Origin: Excoecaria cochinchinensis | Lineage: Eukaryota; Streptophyta; Magnoliopsida; Malpighiales; Euphorbiaceae | NCBI GenBank assembly: GCA_947683425.1 | Contig: CANTUQ010000159.1 | Span: 1,612,001 to 1,676,000, forward strand | Length of the DNA: 64,000 nt | Direction of reading: 5' to 3' | Part shown: positions 35,230 to 46,955 of the stretch, piece after piece | How the letters are laid out: each line of letters begins with the position of its first letter | Numbering within the stretch: the stretch's first letter is position 1 | Program-made: the position numbers and the translations under genes | The notes under the pieces: model-generated | The model's input: the letters and a program-made list of their open reading frames with translations, nothing else | What the model was told of the DNA's origin: nothing | Databases searched by the model: none

Positions 35230-35720
35230 CGAAATCCGGAGTCCAAAAGAGGCCGGGAAGGTGGTGCGTGGCTTGCACGCACCACCATACGTTGGGCGCG
35301 TGCGCGTGGGCAGTGGCCCACACGCACGCAAACACGTGTCGATGACGTGGCACGTCATCGACACGTGGCCTAATAGGAAAGAGCCACGTGGCAGACTGAG
35401 GTCGTGCCACGTGGCTCCGACGTGTCCACCGGGTGCCACGTGGCGCCAGGTGGACCAATAAGGGGTCGACACGTGGCAGACCTGGGGCTTGCCACGTGTC
35501 ATGATGACATGTCAAGGGGACCCACGTGTACCAATCAGAGTCCGCCACGTATCAAGCCACGTCACTGCCACGTGTCCACATGTTGCCACGTGGGCAACAC
35601 GTGGACCAGTAATAGTTGGACACGTGTCACACTGTGGTGTTGACATGTGTCCGGCCAGTTGAAGACGCGCGTGTGGTGCGTGGGGGCGCGTGAGTGCGTC
35701 CCCCTCCCTCTCGTCGGCGC
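35230..35720. repeat. GC-rich leader island with twelve CACGTG motifs
   Basis: Twelve exact CACGTG hexamers occur between 35333 and 35626, most extended to CCACGTGGC or ACACGTGTC. Half-sites CACGTC, CACGTA and GACGTGG fill the gaps. An odd palindrome with arms CGATGACGTG / CACGTCATCG around a G lies at 35340-35360. The core fits the plant G-box/ABRE (ACGTGGC). The block sits between the primer-binding site and the first ORF of copia C1, in otherwise AT-rich DNA. Confidence 0.93.
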
Positions 35721-36023
35721 GTGGGAGCTTTTCCGGCCTCCAAATCAGCTCCATTTTTTTGCGAAAATATTTTTCAAAATATTTCTGATTTATTGGTCTA
35801 TGTTTTAAAATTTTTTGACGACCATAGAATATTTTTATTTATTTTTGAAAATAAATATTATAAAATAATTATGGAAAATGAGTTTTCTATTTTTAAAATA
35901 TTTTGAAAATTTTTTTTTATATGGTTTTTTTTTGTCCTTATTTATTGATTGAAATGCGTTTCAATCATATGTGTTTATACATGAGTGTATTAACCATTTG
36001 AATTTCTGTAATGTGTTTCAGAA

Positions 36024-36542
36024 ATGATGATAAGGACACCTATGATTCCGAAAACCCTGCATGGGATTGCTTTGAGAAATGCAAGAGTGCATTCATTAAG
36101 CAAAATGAGAATGCGGAGGACCTATCGAGCTGATGATATTGATGCTATTTTGCGTCATATATTGACTATGCATGAACAAATGCAGGAGTGCATTTGGATA
36201 GGAGGCTTAAGCTTAGGAGGGGATGACAGAGATAAAATCAAAGCGTTGGTTAATTCTTTTGCATATCATCCAGTCCTAAGAGAGCTTTTGGAAACTACTT
36301 GGTACATAGGAGATAGAGTTTATAAGAAATCTATCATCCATTTTTTGGCTAGAGTTGCTAAAAGAGGAGTGTTGAGGAGCAACATTCCATCTGTGATGAA
36401 ATTGAGAAGCGGACGTGAAGTGTATTGTCCATGGCTTCATCAGCGAACTTATGAGTTCCCTTATGAATTGATGAAGTTGGTCAAAAAATCAGTCCCTGTG
36501 TCAGTAAAGGTCTTGAGGAGATCTAGTTTTCTAGAGTTGTGA
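36024..36542 (+). CDS. Extra ORF of unknown function upstream of gag in copia C1
   Basis: 172 codons, intact, in the leader between the primer-binding site and gag, where typical copia elements have no gene. The product is basic, Met- and Leu-rich and looks helical: a basic N-terminus (MRMRRTYRADDIDAILRHIL), an EQMQECIWIGGL segment, a middle LLETTWYIGDRVYKKSIIHF and a C-terminus RTYEFPYELMKLVKKS. No CCHC knuckle, signal peptide, transmembrane span or catalytic motif is evident, and I do not recognise a family. The ATG follows TGTGTTTCAG/AA, which looks like a 3' splice site, so it may be made from a spliced transcript. Unlike gag-pol it has no internal stop, but it is also short. It could be a captured host exon, an element-specific accessory protein, or chance. 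Confidence 0.5.
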   Translation: MMIRTPMIPKTLHGIALRNARVHSLSKMRMRRTYRADDIDAILRHILTMHEQMQECIWIGGLSLGGDDRDKIKALVNSFAYHPVLRELLETTWYIGDRVYKKSIIHFLARVAKRGVLRSNIPSVMKLRSGREVYCPWLHQRTYEFPYELMKLVKKSVPVSVKVLRRSSFLEL

Positions 36543-37061
36543 CATGAGTGTCAATTATAGTTAGCGTTTGTTTGATTTTATAGGATTTATGTTTCCTATT
36601 ATTATTATTATTATTATTATTATTTGACATGTGTGTCTTATTTGAGGATTATTGGATTTATTTATTGGTTGAATGAATGAGTTTATTCTTATGGCATTTG
36701 ATTATTTTTTAATAATAAATGTGTTTATTTTAAAATGTTAATTGCCTTGCAATGTTTTATGAGTAAAATGTTTGCATGTTTATTAAGTAGAGACTTAATA
36801 AAATAAAACCAATAAGATATCCCTCATAAGTTTAAGAACTTAGTAATCCAATAATTCTAATTTACTATGCATGAAATCTTAACCTATAAAGTTGGACATT
36901 AGAATTTAGAAGGTAATTGGTACTCTAAGTATACTTTTCGAATTTAAGTCTAATAGAAAACTTTATTAGGTTATTATTTTAGGTGTATAGTAAATTGCAT
37001 GTATTGCCTTATCTCCCACTAATAATGTGCAACTTTGTTCCATTTGAATCAGAGGATACAA

Positions 37062-40000
37062 ATGGCATCTGCTTCCAAATCTATTATCGCTGAATTGAAT
37101 AAAGACTTGAAATTAAATGGCGACAATTATGAAATCTGGAGCATGAAGATCCAGTATGTGCTAGAGGAGCAAGAGGCTCTTGAAACCTTGAGTTCGGTTA
37201 TGGCTGAACCCGAGGATGGCAACACGGCCCAGCATAGGCGGGACCGAGATGTATATCTGGCATGGAAGAAAAAGAATTCCACTGCTCGTATCATTCTCTT
37301 GAGTGCTATGGAGGATGATATAACTAAGCAATTTTGCAAGTATCAGAACGCAATGGATCTGTGGATCGCTTTGCGGGAGAAGTTTGGAGGAGTGACTCTA
37401 ACAAAACTCCGATCTTTGACGATCAAGTTTGATACTTATCAGAAGAAGGCTGATCATTCAATGCGAAAATATCTCAGGGAGATGGAAAATATGATGAGCG
37501 AGCTTAGTGAAGATGGTCATAAGTTGACCGACGAGCAGCAAGTGCAAGCTGTCATCCGTTCCTTACCCAAGAGTTGGGAGCATATGAAAATGCAACTAAC
37601 TCATATGGATAGTGTGAAGACATTTGAGGATGTCGCAAGACATTTGGAGCTAGAAGAGGACAGATTGGCATCGATGAAGGTCAATGCCGAGGTGCATGTG
37701 GCACAGTCCCGTTCTGGTGGAATGAGCTCCAATCAGAACAAAAGGAAGGGCTTCAAAGGTCGGGATAAGGAACCTGCCAAGAGAAACAAAAGGTAGAAAA
37801 AGGAGCAGAATTCTAAAAAGTCCAAAGGCAAGAAAAAAATAAACATTTCAAAAGTGAAATGTTTTAACTGCAAGCAGAAAGGACACTATGCAAGAGACTG
37901 CACTGTGCCCAATCAGGTACACTATTCTAACTCAAGAGTGAGTGAAATTTGTGTATCTAATTCTGTATTTCTAACTGAATTTCATCCTTTGTGGGTGGTT
38001 GATTCAGGAGCAACGGACCATGTAGCAAAGGATCGAGATGCCTTTGTAGAATTCCGACGAATACCATATGGAGAAAAATATTTATATGTGGGAAACGATG
38101 GAAGAGTGCCAGTTCGAGGGGTTGGCGCGTGTAGATTAGTCTTACGCAAAGGCCGAACCTTACTCCTACATGATGTACTTTATGCTCCAGATATTCGTAG
38201 GAATTTAGTTTCTGTTCTAGTGTTATTAAAACTTGGTTTTGATTTACACTTTAAAGATGACAGTGTGAACTTATGTTTGAATGATGTCTATTATGGTTCT
38301 GGTTTTATTTCGAACAATTTCATTATTTTGGATATCGATCCTAACTTTATGAATAATAATAGTTTTTCTTTAATCTCTTCAACTTCACATAATAATGAGA
38401 ATCATGTGAAATTATAGCATGCTAGATTAAACCATATTGGGCAAAATCGAATGAGTCGGTTAGCCAAAGTTGGTTTACTAGGTGATTTGAATAAGGTCGA
38501 ATTACCTACTTGTGAGCATTATCTAAAAGGGAAACTAGTGAGAAAACCGTTCGGAAAAGGAACTAGAGCTGATTTTCCATTGCAATTAATTCATTCTGAC
38601 GTTTGTGGTCCAATGAATGTGAGGGCAAGGCATGAGGCCTACTACTTCATCACATTTATAGATGACTATACAAGGTATGGTCATGTCTATTTGATTTCTC
38701 ACAAGTCAGAAGCATTGAGTTGCTTCAAAACTTTTATGAACTTAGTTGAGAATCAATTAGATAAAAAGATAAAAGCTTTAAGAACTGACCGAGGTCGGGA
38801 ATATCTTTCAGATGAATTTAAAGTTTTATGTGATGAAAAAGGGATTGAACATCAGTTGTCCATTCCCAGAACTCCACAACAAAACGGTGTTGCGGAAAGG
38901 AGAAATAGGACTCTCCTTGATATGGTTAGATCTATGATGGCAGAGGCAAATTTGCCTATCTCCTATTGGGGAGATGCTTTACTAACTGCCACATACGTTC
39001 TAAACCGAGTGCCCTCAAAATCTGTCGCATCCACACCTTATGAGTTGTGGACTGGTCGGAAGCCTGACCTAAGCCATCTACGACCTTGGGGTTATGCTGC
39101 TTACGTCCATGATACCTCAAGTAAATTTGGTAAATTGGGACCAAGAGGTAAAAAGAGTATATTTGTGAGATATTCTGAAGTATCAAAAGGATACGCATTC
39201 ATGGGTGAGCAAGAGAATGGTTCTGTGACTGAATTTGAATCGCGAGATGTCATATTCTTGGAAAATGAGTTTCCTAAGTTGGGCGAAGTGAATCAAGATT
39301 TCACTTTCTATGAAACTCAGGAAGATGAACCATCAGGATCACGCCATCCGAGTGGGAGGGAATTAGAGGAAGAAGGTCAAGATCTTCCTCCTCTACATGA
39401 TCCGGATGTTCGAGACCCTGATTTGAGTGGGAGTATTCCTGACTCCAGTGGGAGTATGGAGCATGGCCCCAGTGGGAGTATTCCGAATTACGATGAATAT
39501 ATGAGACATGTTTATCAAGATTCGGAACTGCGTAAGTCTAAAGGGATAAGTGTTCCTCGCCGACGATTTGAGATCGAAGGCTTGAACGAAGCCCTTTTGG
39601 TTAACCCACATGATGATGAAGAGCCTAAAAATTTCAAAGAGGCCTTCTCAAGCCCAGCTAAAGAAAAATGGATCAATGCAATGGAAGAAGAAATGGCATC
39701 TATGAGATCAAACCATGTTTGGGAACTGGTTGATCTACCGGAAGGACGCAAACCGATTGGGAATAAATGGATTCTCAAGGTAAAACGAAAAGCTGATGGA
39801 AGTATCGAAAGATACAAAGCTCGGCTAGTCGCTAAGGGGTTTACACAGCAGGAAGGGATTGACTATGAGGAAACTTTCTCCCCTGTTGTGAGATTTACGT
39901 CTATAAGGTTAATTCTTGCCATAGTGGCGAGTTTAGACCTAGAGCTACATCAAATGGATGTAAAGACTGATTTTCTCAATGGAGAATTGAATGAAGAAAT

Positions 40001-41183
40001 CTATATGGATCAACCTGTAGGTTTCATCGAAAAAGGCAGCGAACATAAGGTTTGCCGATTGAAAAGATCAATCTATGGCCTTAAACAGTCTTCGCGATAA
40101 TGGTATATGAGATTTCATGATACAATCATGTCGAATGGGTTCAACATGATTGATGAAGACCATTACGTGTATAACAAAAGCTCTAAAAATAACTTTGTCA
40201 TTTTAACGTTGTATGTAGACGACATACTAATAGCTGGGAATGACAAAGTGTATGTAAATCAAATCAAAGATTGGTTATCGTCCAACTTTGAAATGAAAGA
40301 CATGGGTAATGCAGATTACATTCTTGGAGTTAAGATTTCAAGAGATCGTTCAAGAAGGTTGTTGTCCCTTTCGCAAGAGACATACATCAACAAAGTCCTT
40401 GAACGGTTCAATATGCAAAACTGCAAACCCATAGCCTGCCCCATTGCCAAGAATCAGTTTCTTAGCAAAGAGATGTGTCCTAAGATGCCAGATGAAGTGG
40501 AGTGTATGAGAGACGTTCCTTATGCCAGTGCCGTGGGTAGTCTCATGTATGCTATATTGTGTTCGAGACCGGACATTTGCTATGCAGTGGGCATGGCAAG
40601 TAGATATCAATCAAACCCGGGCGAAGCACATTGGAAAGCAGTTAAGAGGATACTTAGATACTTCAAAGGTACAGCAGATTATTCTCTCTGTTATGAAGGC
40701 AAGGATCTACAATTGAGAGGATACACTGATGCTGATTGGGCTGGAGATGTGGATGAGAGAAAATCCACTTCAAGTTTCATATTCTTGCTAGGCAAGGGTG
40801 CCATCTCGTGGAGTAGCAAGAAACAAACCTGTGTAGCCTTATCAACAATGGAAGCTGAATTCGTAGCTTCCACAGCTGCAGTACAAGAGGCAGTTTGGCT
40901 AAAACGGTTGATGGACCATTTGAGAGTAACTACCTCGGAGGGACAAGTAACAGTCTATAGTGACAGTCAATCGTCGATAGCTTAAACAAAAGATCCGAAA
41001 TTTCATAGTAGGACTAAGCATATCGACATTAAGTATCATTATATAAGAGATGTAGTTGCACGGGGAGATGTGAACTTACAGTACTTATCTACACATGATA
41101 TGATTGCAGATCCGTTGACTAAACCTGTAACTAGAGATGTGTTTGAGAGACACATTAGAATTCAGGGTTTGCGTAGAATTTGA
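37062..41183 (+). pseudogene. gag-pol polyprotein of copia C1, with four nonsense codons
   Basis: A single frame of 1374 codons starts at the ATG at 37062 (MASASKSIIAELN; an ATG at 37035 in the same frame is an alternative) and ends with TGA at 41181. Order: gag with the WIALREKFGG and SLPKSWEHM type segments; CCHC knuckle CFNCKQKGHYARDC at residue 267; protease DSGATDHV at 314; integrase with PQQNGVAERRNRTLLD; reverse transcriptase with YVDDILIAG at 1051; RNase H with TDADWAGD and ALSTMEAEF. Gag-PR-IN-RT-RH is the copia order. Stops at 37794 (TAG), 38415 (TAG for the Trp of the LWHARLGH box), 40098 (TAA) and 40983 (TAA). No frameshift is present. The second Cys of the integrase zinc finger is Tyr (CEHYLKGK). 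The catalytic RT box is intact. Confidence 0.95.
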
Positions 41184-42276
41184 TGTGTACTGACTTTATT
41201 TTTGTAATCCCTTAACATTATTATTTATGAATAATAATAAAGTTCATTGTTGGCAATACATGAGTGTGAATGTTTAATATGTGAACATTTACTGTTAATT
41301 GTTTGAGTTTGAGCATGTCAGACAGAGAAGTAGCCCACTCACAAGGGTGTTTACCTTGGTTTTGTCAATGAGTTGGCAAAGACTAAGATGAGGTGAATTT
41401 TGAACAAATGAGTATGCTCGAGAGCCTGTTCAAAATGAAAGTGCCGTCTTGCAGAAATTACAAGATATGTCATGTTAAGGTGCAAGATAAAGTCATACAT
41501 AAGGTTGTATGCTTTGGATTGAGATCTAAAATAAGGATCCTATGGGATCCGATGGTTAGTTATGTGTAACTACCAAGTTCTGTCTTAAAAGCCAGAAGTA
41601 GTTCTTAAGTAAGCGAACTAAAGTTGGGTGCTTCGGCGCATCGCAGCATTACGCTTCTGTATGGTGTTTTATATGCACATTATTTAAAATGTGAGACATG
41701 CGCTCCTTTAAGGGAAGGAAAGAACACCATAACACATGTTTTATACCGTGTGTGCTTAAGTGACCAAAGGGATGGGAATTTAATACTATTGATCTCAACT
41801 TTCCCTATTGTGAGACCCTATTTATTTATATATACTTAGAACCCTTAACTTAACCCTGAAGTATGGTTTGATATGGCTAGCTTGGTTAGTCTCCAAGAGG
41901 TCTGGGAAAAATTTAGGCCTGGCGGATCTAACTGGAAAAGCGAGTTGAATCATGATGGATGGCATATACTAAGAGGGGAAGATAACCTTTTGATCGCATT
42001 CATAAGAATTCGTGATTCACCGACATGTCTATTATTGTTTCTATGAGTAGAAACATAATAGTGAACACGAATGACGTTTTATGAGATCATGAGTTAAAAC
42101 GGTGATTGTGAGAAGGTGGTCTAGGGTTAGGCATACGTGAAATAAAAGGATCGCCTTTTCGAGAAGCTATATATCCCTAACAGGTGTATAGCAAATGTGC
42201 TCTCGAGGTATGCTGGTCACATAATCTATTAGTCTGTATAACTGAAGATTATATATATGGAATGTGTTCCGTCTTG
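41184..42276 (+). other. 3' untranslated region of copia C1
   Basis: 1.1 kb between the pol stop and the polypurine tract, with no supported gene. It includes a long unstructured stretch with GACATG/GAGACATG words. Such long 3' regions occur in several plant copia lineages. Confidence 0.6.
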
Positions 42277-42289
42277 TGCGAGTGGGAGA
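42277..42289 (+). promoter_or_regulatory. Polypurine tract of copia C1
   Basis: GCGAGTGGGAGA lies directly before the 3' LTR; GTGGGAGAT-type tracts are the usual plus-strand primer in plant copia elements. Confidence 0.88.
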
Positions 42290-42695
42290 TGATAGAGTTA
42301 TGATACGCCCATGACTCTATATAGGATTGAGTTCCTATCCAGATTAAATTGAGTTATTTAATCTAAATTAAATTACCAAATCCTATCTCAGAAAGGATTC
42401 TGAGTTCGACTAGGGTTAAGACTCTAGCCTTTAGGACCTCTATAAATAGAGGTGAGGTCCTCATAATTTGGTAACGAGAAAACTTATATGCCTCAAGGCT
42501 GCTCGTTCCCACTCACGATTATTTTGTGTTAATCTTTCAGGGACTTCTAGATTGTGATCTAGCTGCTATTATTCCGAGTGGGTAAAAGCCAGACCAGTGA
42601 CCAATAAAGGAAGATCCTTGTACCACTTCCGCAACGTGATTACCGCGCTACAAACAAGTACGTTTTGTTTTCCTTTATTTATTTATTTTCCTTCA
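42290..42695 (+). repeat. 3' LTR of copia C1
   Basis: The same 406 bp as the 5' LTR with ten substitutions counted by eye and no indel. It is followed by TTTCA. Confidence 0.97.
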
Positions 42696-42700
42696 TTTCA

Positions 42701-43137
42701 TTGAGGAAATAAATTTTCTCTTTTTATGTATTAAAAAATGTTTCATATTTAGAATCTCAACCAAAATTTTTAATTAAAAGAGAACCTTGTACATTCAATT
42801 TTTTTTAGTGACTCTCAAATCTTTAGTAGGAAATTACTATTTTAAAGATAATTGTTTATGAACTCTACTCCAAAGGTAGAGGATATAACAAATATGTATT
42901 TTGAAGGGTTAATACATCTTTTTACACTAATAAAAAAAATCATTTAATATCTGAAATTTTAAATGTAAACTTTTAAATAACCTTTTTACAAATTTGTTGA
43001 TGTATTCATCAAACACATAGGTGCATTAATATCTACAAAAAAAATTACTTGACCAATTAAACAATGATAAGTGTTTATAAAATAATAGAATTTCTTAATT
43101 TTCTTTTTCTTTTTAATTCTTTCGCCCTTTGCTGTTA
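42701..43137. other. AT-rich spacer, nothing recognised
   Basis: No open frame or repeat that I can support. It is the flank into which copia C1 inserted; the other side ends at 34536. Confidence 0.5.
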
Positions 43138-44171
43138 GGAGTGTTCATTGGCTGATTAACCGGTGCATGAACCCCAAAAAAAATCAGTTTATTAATATCG
43201 ATTTTTTTAAAACACTAACCATTAATCAGTCTATTATAATCGGCTAACTAGTCCATCGATTTCTATTTTTCAGATCGGTTAACCAATATTTTTTGGTTAA
43301 CCACTACAATTATAAGATACATTCATAATAAAATTAAAATGTTGAAAATACTTAAAAATTAAAATTTTTTCACTATAATATAATATCATTGTTGTTAAAA
43401 TAAAAGTTTTTGGTGGATATAAACAACTTCATTTTTAAAAATTAAGATTTAATAAGTAAATAAATTAACCGATTTATGATCACTGTATTTAGATTGATGG
43501 TTACATTTAATAATTGCCAATTTGAAAAAAAAAATTCAAAATAATTAGAATAATGAAAAAAAAGTGAAGCAAATATACTTAAAAGATACAAAATTATTAA
43601 AAAAAATCCATCCAACGATAACAACTCTTTTCCTTTATTTTTTTTAACTCAACACATTATTTTCACATATATTAAAAATTTTAGTTTTTTTTTAAATTAT
43701 TGAAAATTTTAGTTAATATATTAATGCTATATAACTTTTTGACTATATTTTGATTTTTATTAATAAAAAATTGATAAATCAAGAAATAATAAGAAATATT
43801 AAATATGGACATATTGAACAATTAATAAATTAACTAAAATGTCTCTTAAAAAAACTAAAAATATATTTTAAAGTAAATGAAAATTAAAGAAATATAAATA
43901 ATTACAAATGAAAATACTGAAATAAAAAAATTATAATAAAAAGAAAAAAAAAGAGTAAAATAAAGTTAATAAAATATAGGGGTATTTATGTATCAGTTAT
44001 CGATTCGGTTAACCGGTCCATGAGATTTAAAAAAAAAACTAATCCATTAATATCGATTTTTTAAAAACACTAACTATTAACCATAAAAATCGGTTCAGTT
44101 AATCTATTTTTTGGATTGATTTCGGTTTGGTTTCACGGTTAACCAAGTCCAACGGTTTATTTGAACACCCC
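43138..44171. mobile_element. Short inverted-repeat DNA element (hAT-like)
   Basis: Ends GGAGTGTTCA and, inverted, GGGGTGTTCA. The terminal 170 bp on each side are inverted relatives rich in GGTTAACC, ACCGGT and AATCGGTT words. Flanks TGCTGTTA and TACTGTTA (43130-43137 and 44172-44179) give an imperfect 8-bp target duplication. The interior is AT-rich without a transposase. The ends resemble those of the 29121-32868 element (GGGGTGT). Confidence 0.65.
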
Positions 44172-44179
44172 TACTGTTA

Positions 44180-44989
44180 GTTTCTTCTTTCTCTAGGTCA
44201 TGCTAAACTACTGACATAGTATGAATCATTTCTATAGCACAAGCAGTGATAGGCATTATGATGGAATCATTCTCTCTAACAAGCGTACACACTGTGAGGC
44301 AAAGCATAGGATGGACCCTTTTTCCACTGATAAGGAAAGAGTACCTCATAGACTCATGAATTTTAGCTAGTTCTACTTCTTTTGTTATAATTACAGAGAT
44401 TGAAGAAAATGGTTAGCTTTGATTTCTTATAAATAAAAGAAAATTTAAAGTTTTAGAATTGAAAAGGGAAGCTGAATCTAGTTGATTAATTGAAGATTGA
44501 AGAGGAGCCAAATTCATCGAATTCATTTTCTTTGCAGTTCAATTCAAACAACAAAGCTTTGAATTAATTGAAAGAAGATATTAAGATTGCAATTTTAAGT
44601 AGCATTCACCTTTTTCAGGCCTACTATGAGAGTCAGAATGGGAATTGAAGAGAAAAAAGACTGAAATGAAAGACAAAGGAAGAAGAAGAAGCAAAAGACA
44701 AATAGGATTTAATTTGGACATTGTATTTATGGCTTACGCATTTTGATATCTTTGTTTTCTTATTATTGGAAATGATTTTTGAATTTCATTGTTAAAGATG
44801 CTTGATGAGTGGGGCAAGTTCAAATGTAAAGTACATATGTAGAGTTCATGGATTATCTTTAAGGGTTTGCTGTATAATTTTGTTGCCTATTTACATCTAC
44901 TTTGCCATAATCTTGAAGCTTTTTACTCTACTAATTATCCTATAATTGTTTTCAAGCACTTAATTTTGCTGGAAATAATTTCTATATTT
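44180..44989. other. Spacer, nothing recognised
   Basis: Moderately AT-rich unique-looking sequence without a supported gene. It is one of the few parts of the window that I cannot assign to a repeat. Confidence 0.4.
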
Positions 44990-46955
44990 TATTGGCAAAA
45001 ATTGGCTTAATGGCTATGTAGGTTGCGAAACTTTATCATGTATATGAGCTCATTATTTATGAGAATGCATTATTCATTTATTAATACTATATTTTGATTA
45101 CCTCTAGTTTGATTTAGTATCTTAAATTAATAAATGTAGTTATTGGTATTATAAAAATAATGCAAAGGCAATCATAAAAGAGTTAATGATATGAGATGCC
45201 TATTGCATGCAAATGTGTTAATACCTAAATTTCTCTAGTAATAGTGTTAACAAGACAGAACATTGTTAATATGGATAGACTAGTATACATTATGCTTCTT
45301 AAAAGGTTCGAGCAGTAGTTCACATAACTGTGATCATGGAGATGATTAAAGCTAATGTATGGTTGATTAAAGCTAACGTGTGGATGCTTGTTAGAAGAAC
45401 AAGTACGTTGGAGACCTGCCATGAAAATCCTCACATGGATATTAACTCTATGTCAGTAAGGAATATCTACATAGCAGTGGTGCAAGTATCCTCAGACTGG
45501 AGATCAACAAAATTATCTTAAGTAGTGAGTAATATATTTTGACTCCATACTGCTTACCTCTATTGAAGGGTAAACATAGTTAGAAGGTTCGGTATATCGT
45601 GACCTACTTGAAGATAGTTGAGTGATCAATAAGGGATTCACCATCCCAGATTTATTGAGGGAGTTATCTCAGATGTTCTATAATGTCATTGTTCAGAGAA
45701 TCTTTAGCTGGAGTAGAATGCCAAGGTGGATGAGATCCACAAAGGACATTTTGGAAACAATGGTTAAATTATTAGAACAAATATATTTAGGTTTATATGA
45801 GTTGACATAATTCATACTCAAAACCTAAATGAGATAAAGTATAGTGAAATGAGTGATTGCACGATAACTGTTATATGAAAAGGTTCAGTTAAAATTATTT
45901 GACTTTTCTATCATGGTAATCATAATGCTTGACTAGAAGTCTCTTATGATTTGTACATGATCATAAATATAAATATTAATTCGAGAATTAATATAATGGT
46001 TTAAAGAGTTTAAATCATGCAATTCATTAATTGCAAATGTGTTTTTACTGCTAAGTGGAACAAAAAGCCCAATGGGTCACACACCTATAGGAAAAGGGTA
46101 AAATGGTAAAAAGACATATGTAATAATGTTTGAAATTATTATGAATATATGAAATAATTAATTATGCATCAATAGAAAAGTTTGCAGAGCTTTTTGCACA
46201 TGGTCTGAAATAATGGACCAAACTAGTCCATTGTGATCTAGAATAAAATTGGACTATAAATGTTGTAGAACTGAAATTATAATATCAGATCAACTGGAAA
46301 TTAAAAATAGGCCCAGGATAAAAGTTATTTGCATAGAAGCCCACTAGGAGTGGCTTTTGTGTAGAAGACATACAGAAGGCCTTAATGGCCTAATTATTAT
46401 GCCAGGTTAAATTAAATATGATCCATAAGTGTTATATATGAATCTTACATATTTAATTTGGTTGGATTTGGAATCCATTAACCCAGATTGGATTTAATTA
46501 AGCCAATTTAATTAATTAATTAATTAATTAATTAATTAATTAAGAGTTAATTATGAATTAATTCTTTAGCCCTTTTAGAGTTCTAATCCTACTAGACTTA
46601 TGTTTTTAACTCGGAGTATAAAAATAGTAATTTAGTTGGAGTTGAAAAGAACAATAGAAGAATCAAACTTTTCCTCATTCTCTCCCTCTTTGGCCAAATT
46701 CTCTCTCTAGTTGACAGAGAATTTTCAACTGACTCTAGTCACCCATTCTTTGGTTCATTCAATCTATCTCTGGTGTCGATTAGCATTGGAGGTGTTCACC
46801 AATGGACACTGTGGTTTATGACAACCCGGTGCAAAGGAAAATTAACTTTTCAACAAAACTCAACAAGTGATTTTTCTAATTAGCCAGATAGTATATGTAA
46901 TTTCATAGCAAAATCCTTATTAGTTTGGTTAAAATTTTAAAATTTTAAAATTTTA
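44990..46955 (+). repeat. 5' LTR of copia C2, degraded
   Basis: Collinear with the 3' LTR for about 1.95 kb: shared blocks include CTTTATCATGTATAT, GATTACCTCTAGTTTGATTT, GGGATTCACCATCCCAGATT and TGATTTTTCTAATTAGC. The TATA-like GGAGTATAAAAA at 46614 is conserved in both. The left end is worn (TATTGGCAAAA against TATTAGGAGTA) and the right end diverges after about 46945. A (TTAA)n run lies at 46509-46543. Confidence 0.8.

Larger units (their letters stand above)
34542..42695 (+). mobile_element. Ty1/copia element C1, structurally complete
   Basis: Two 406-bp LTRs, initiator-Met-type primer-binding site, gag-pol in copia order, polypurine tract and a perfect 5-bp target duplication TTTCA (34537-34541 and 42696-42700) define the element (8154 bp). 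By eye the LTRs differ at ten positions, nine of them transitions, so the insertion is recent compared with the other elements here. The polyprotein has four nonsense codons, so it is non-autonomous now. Confidence 0.97.

Noticed and set aside
35012..35643. ORFs of 149, 159 and 128 codons over the CACGTG island
   Set aside because: They overlap on both strands and are produced by the GC-rich repeated hexamers, which lack stops; the C-terminal parts are just translations of the array.
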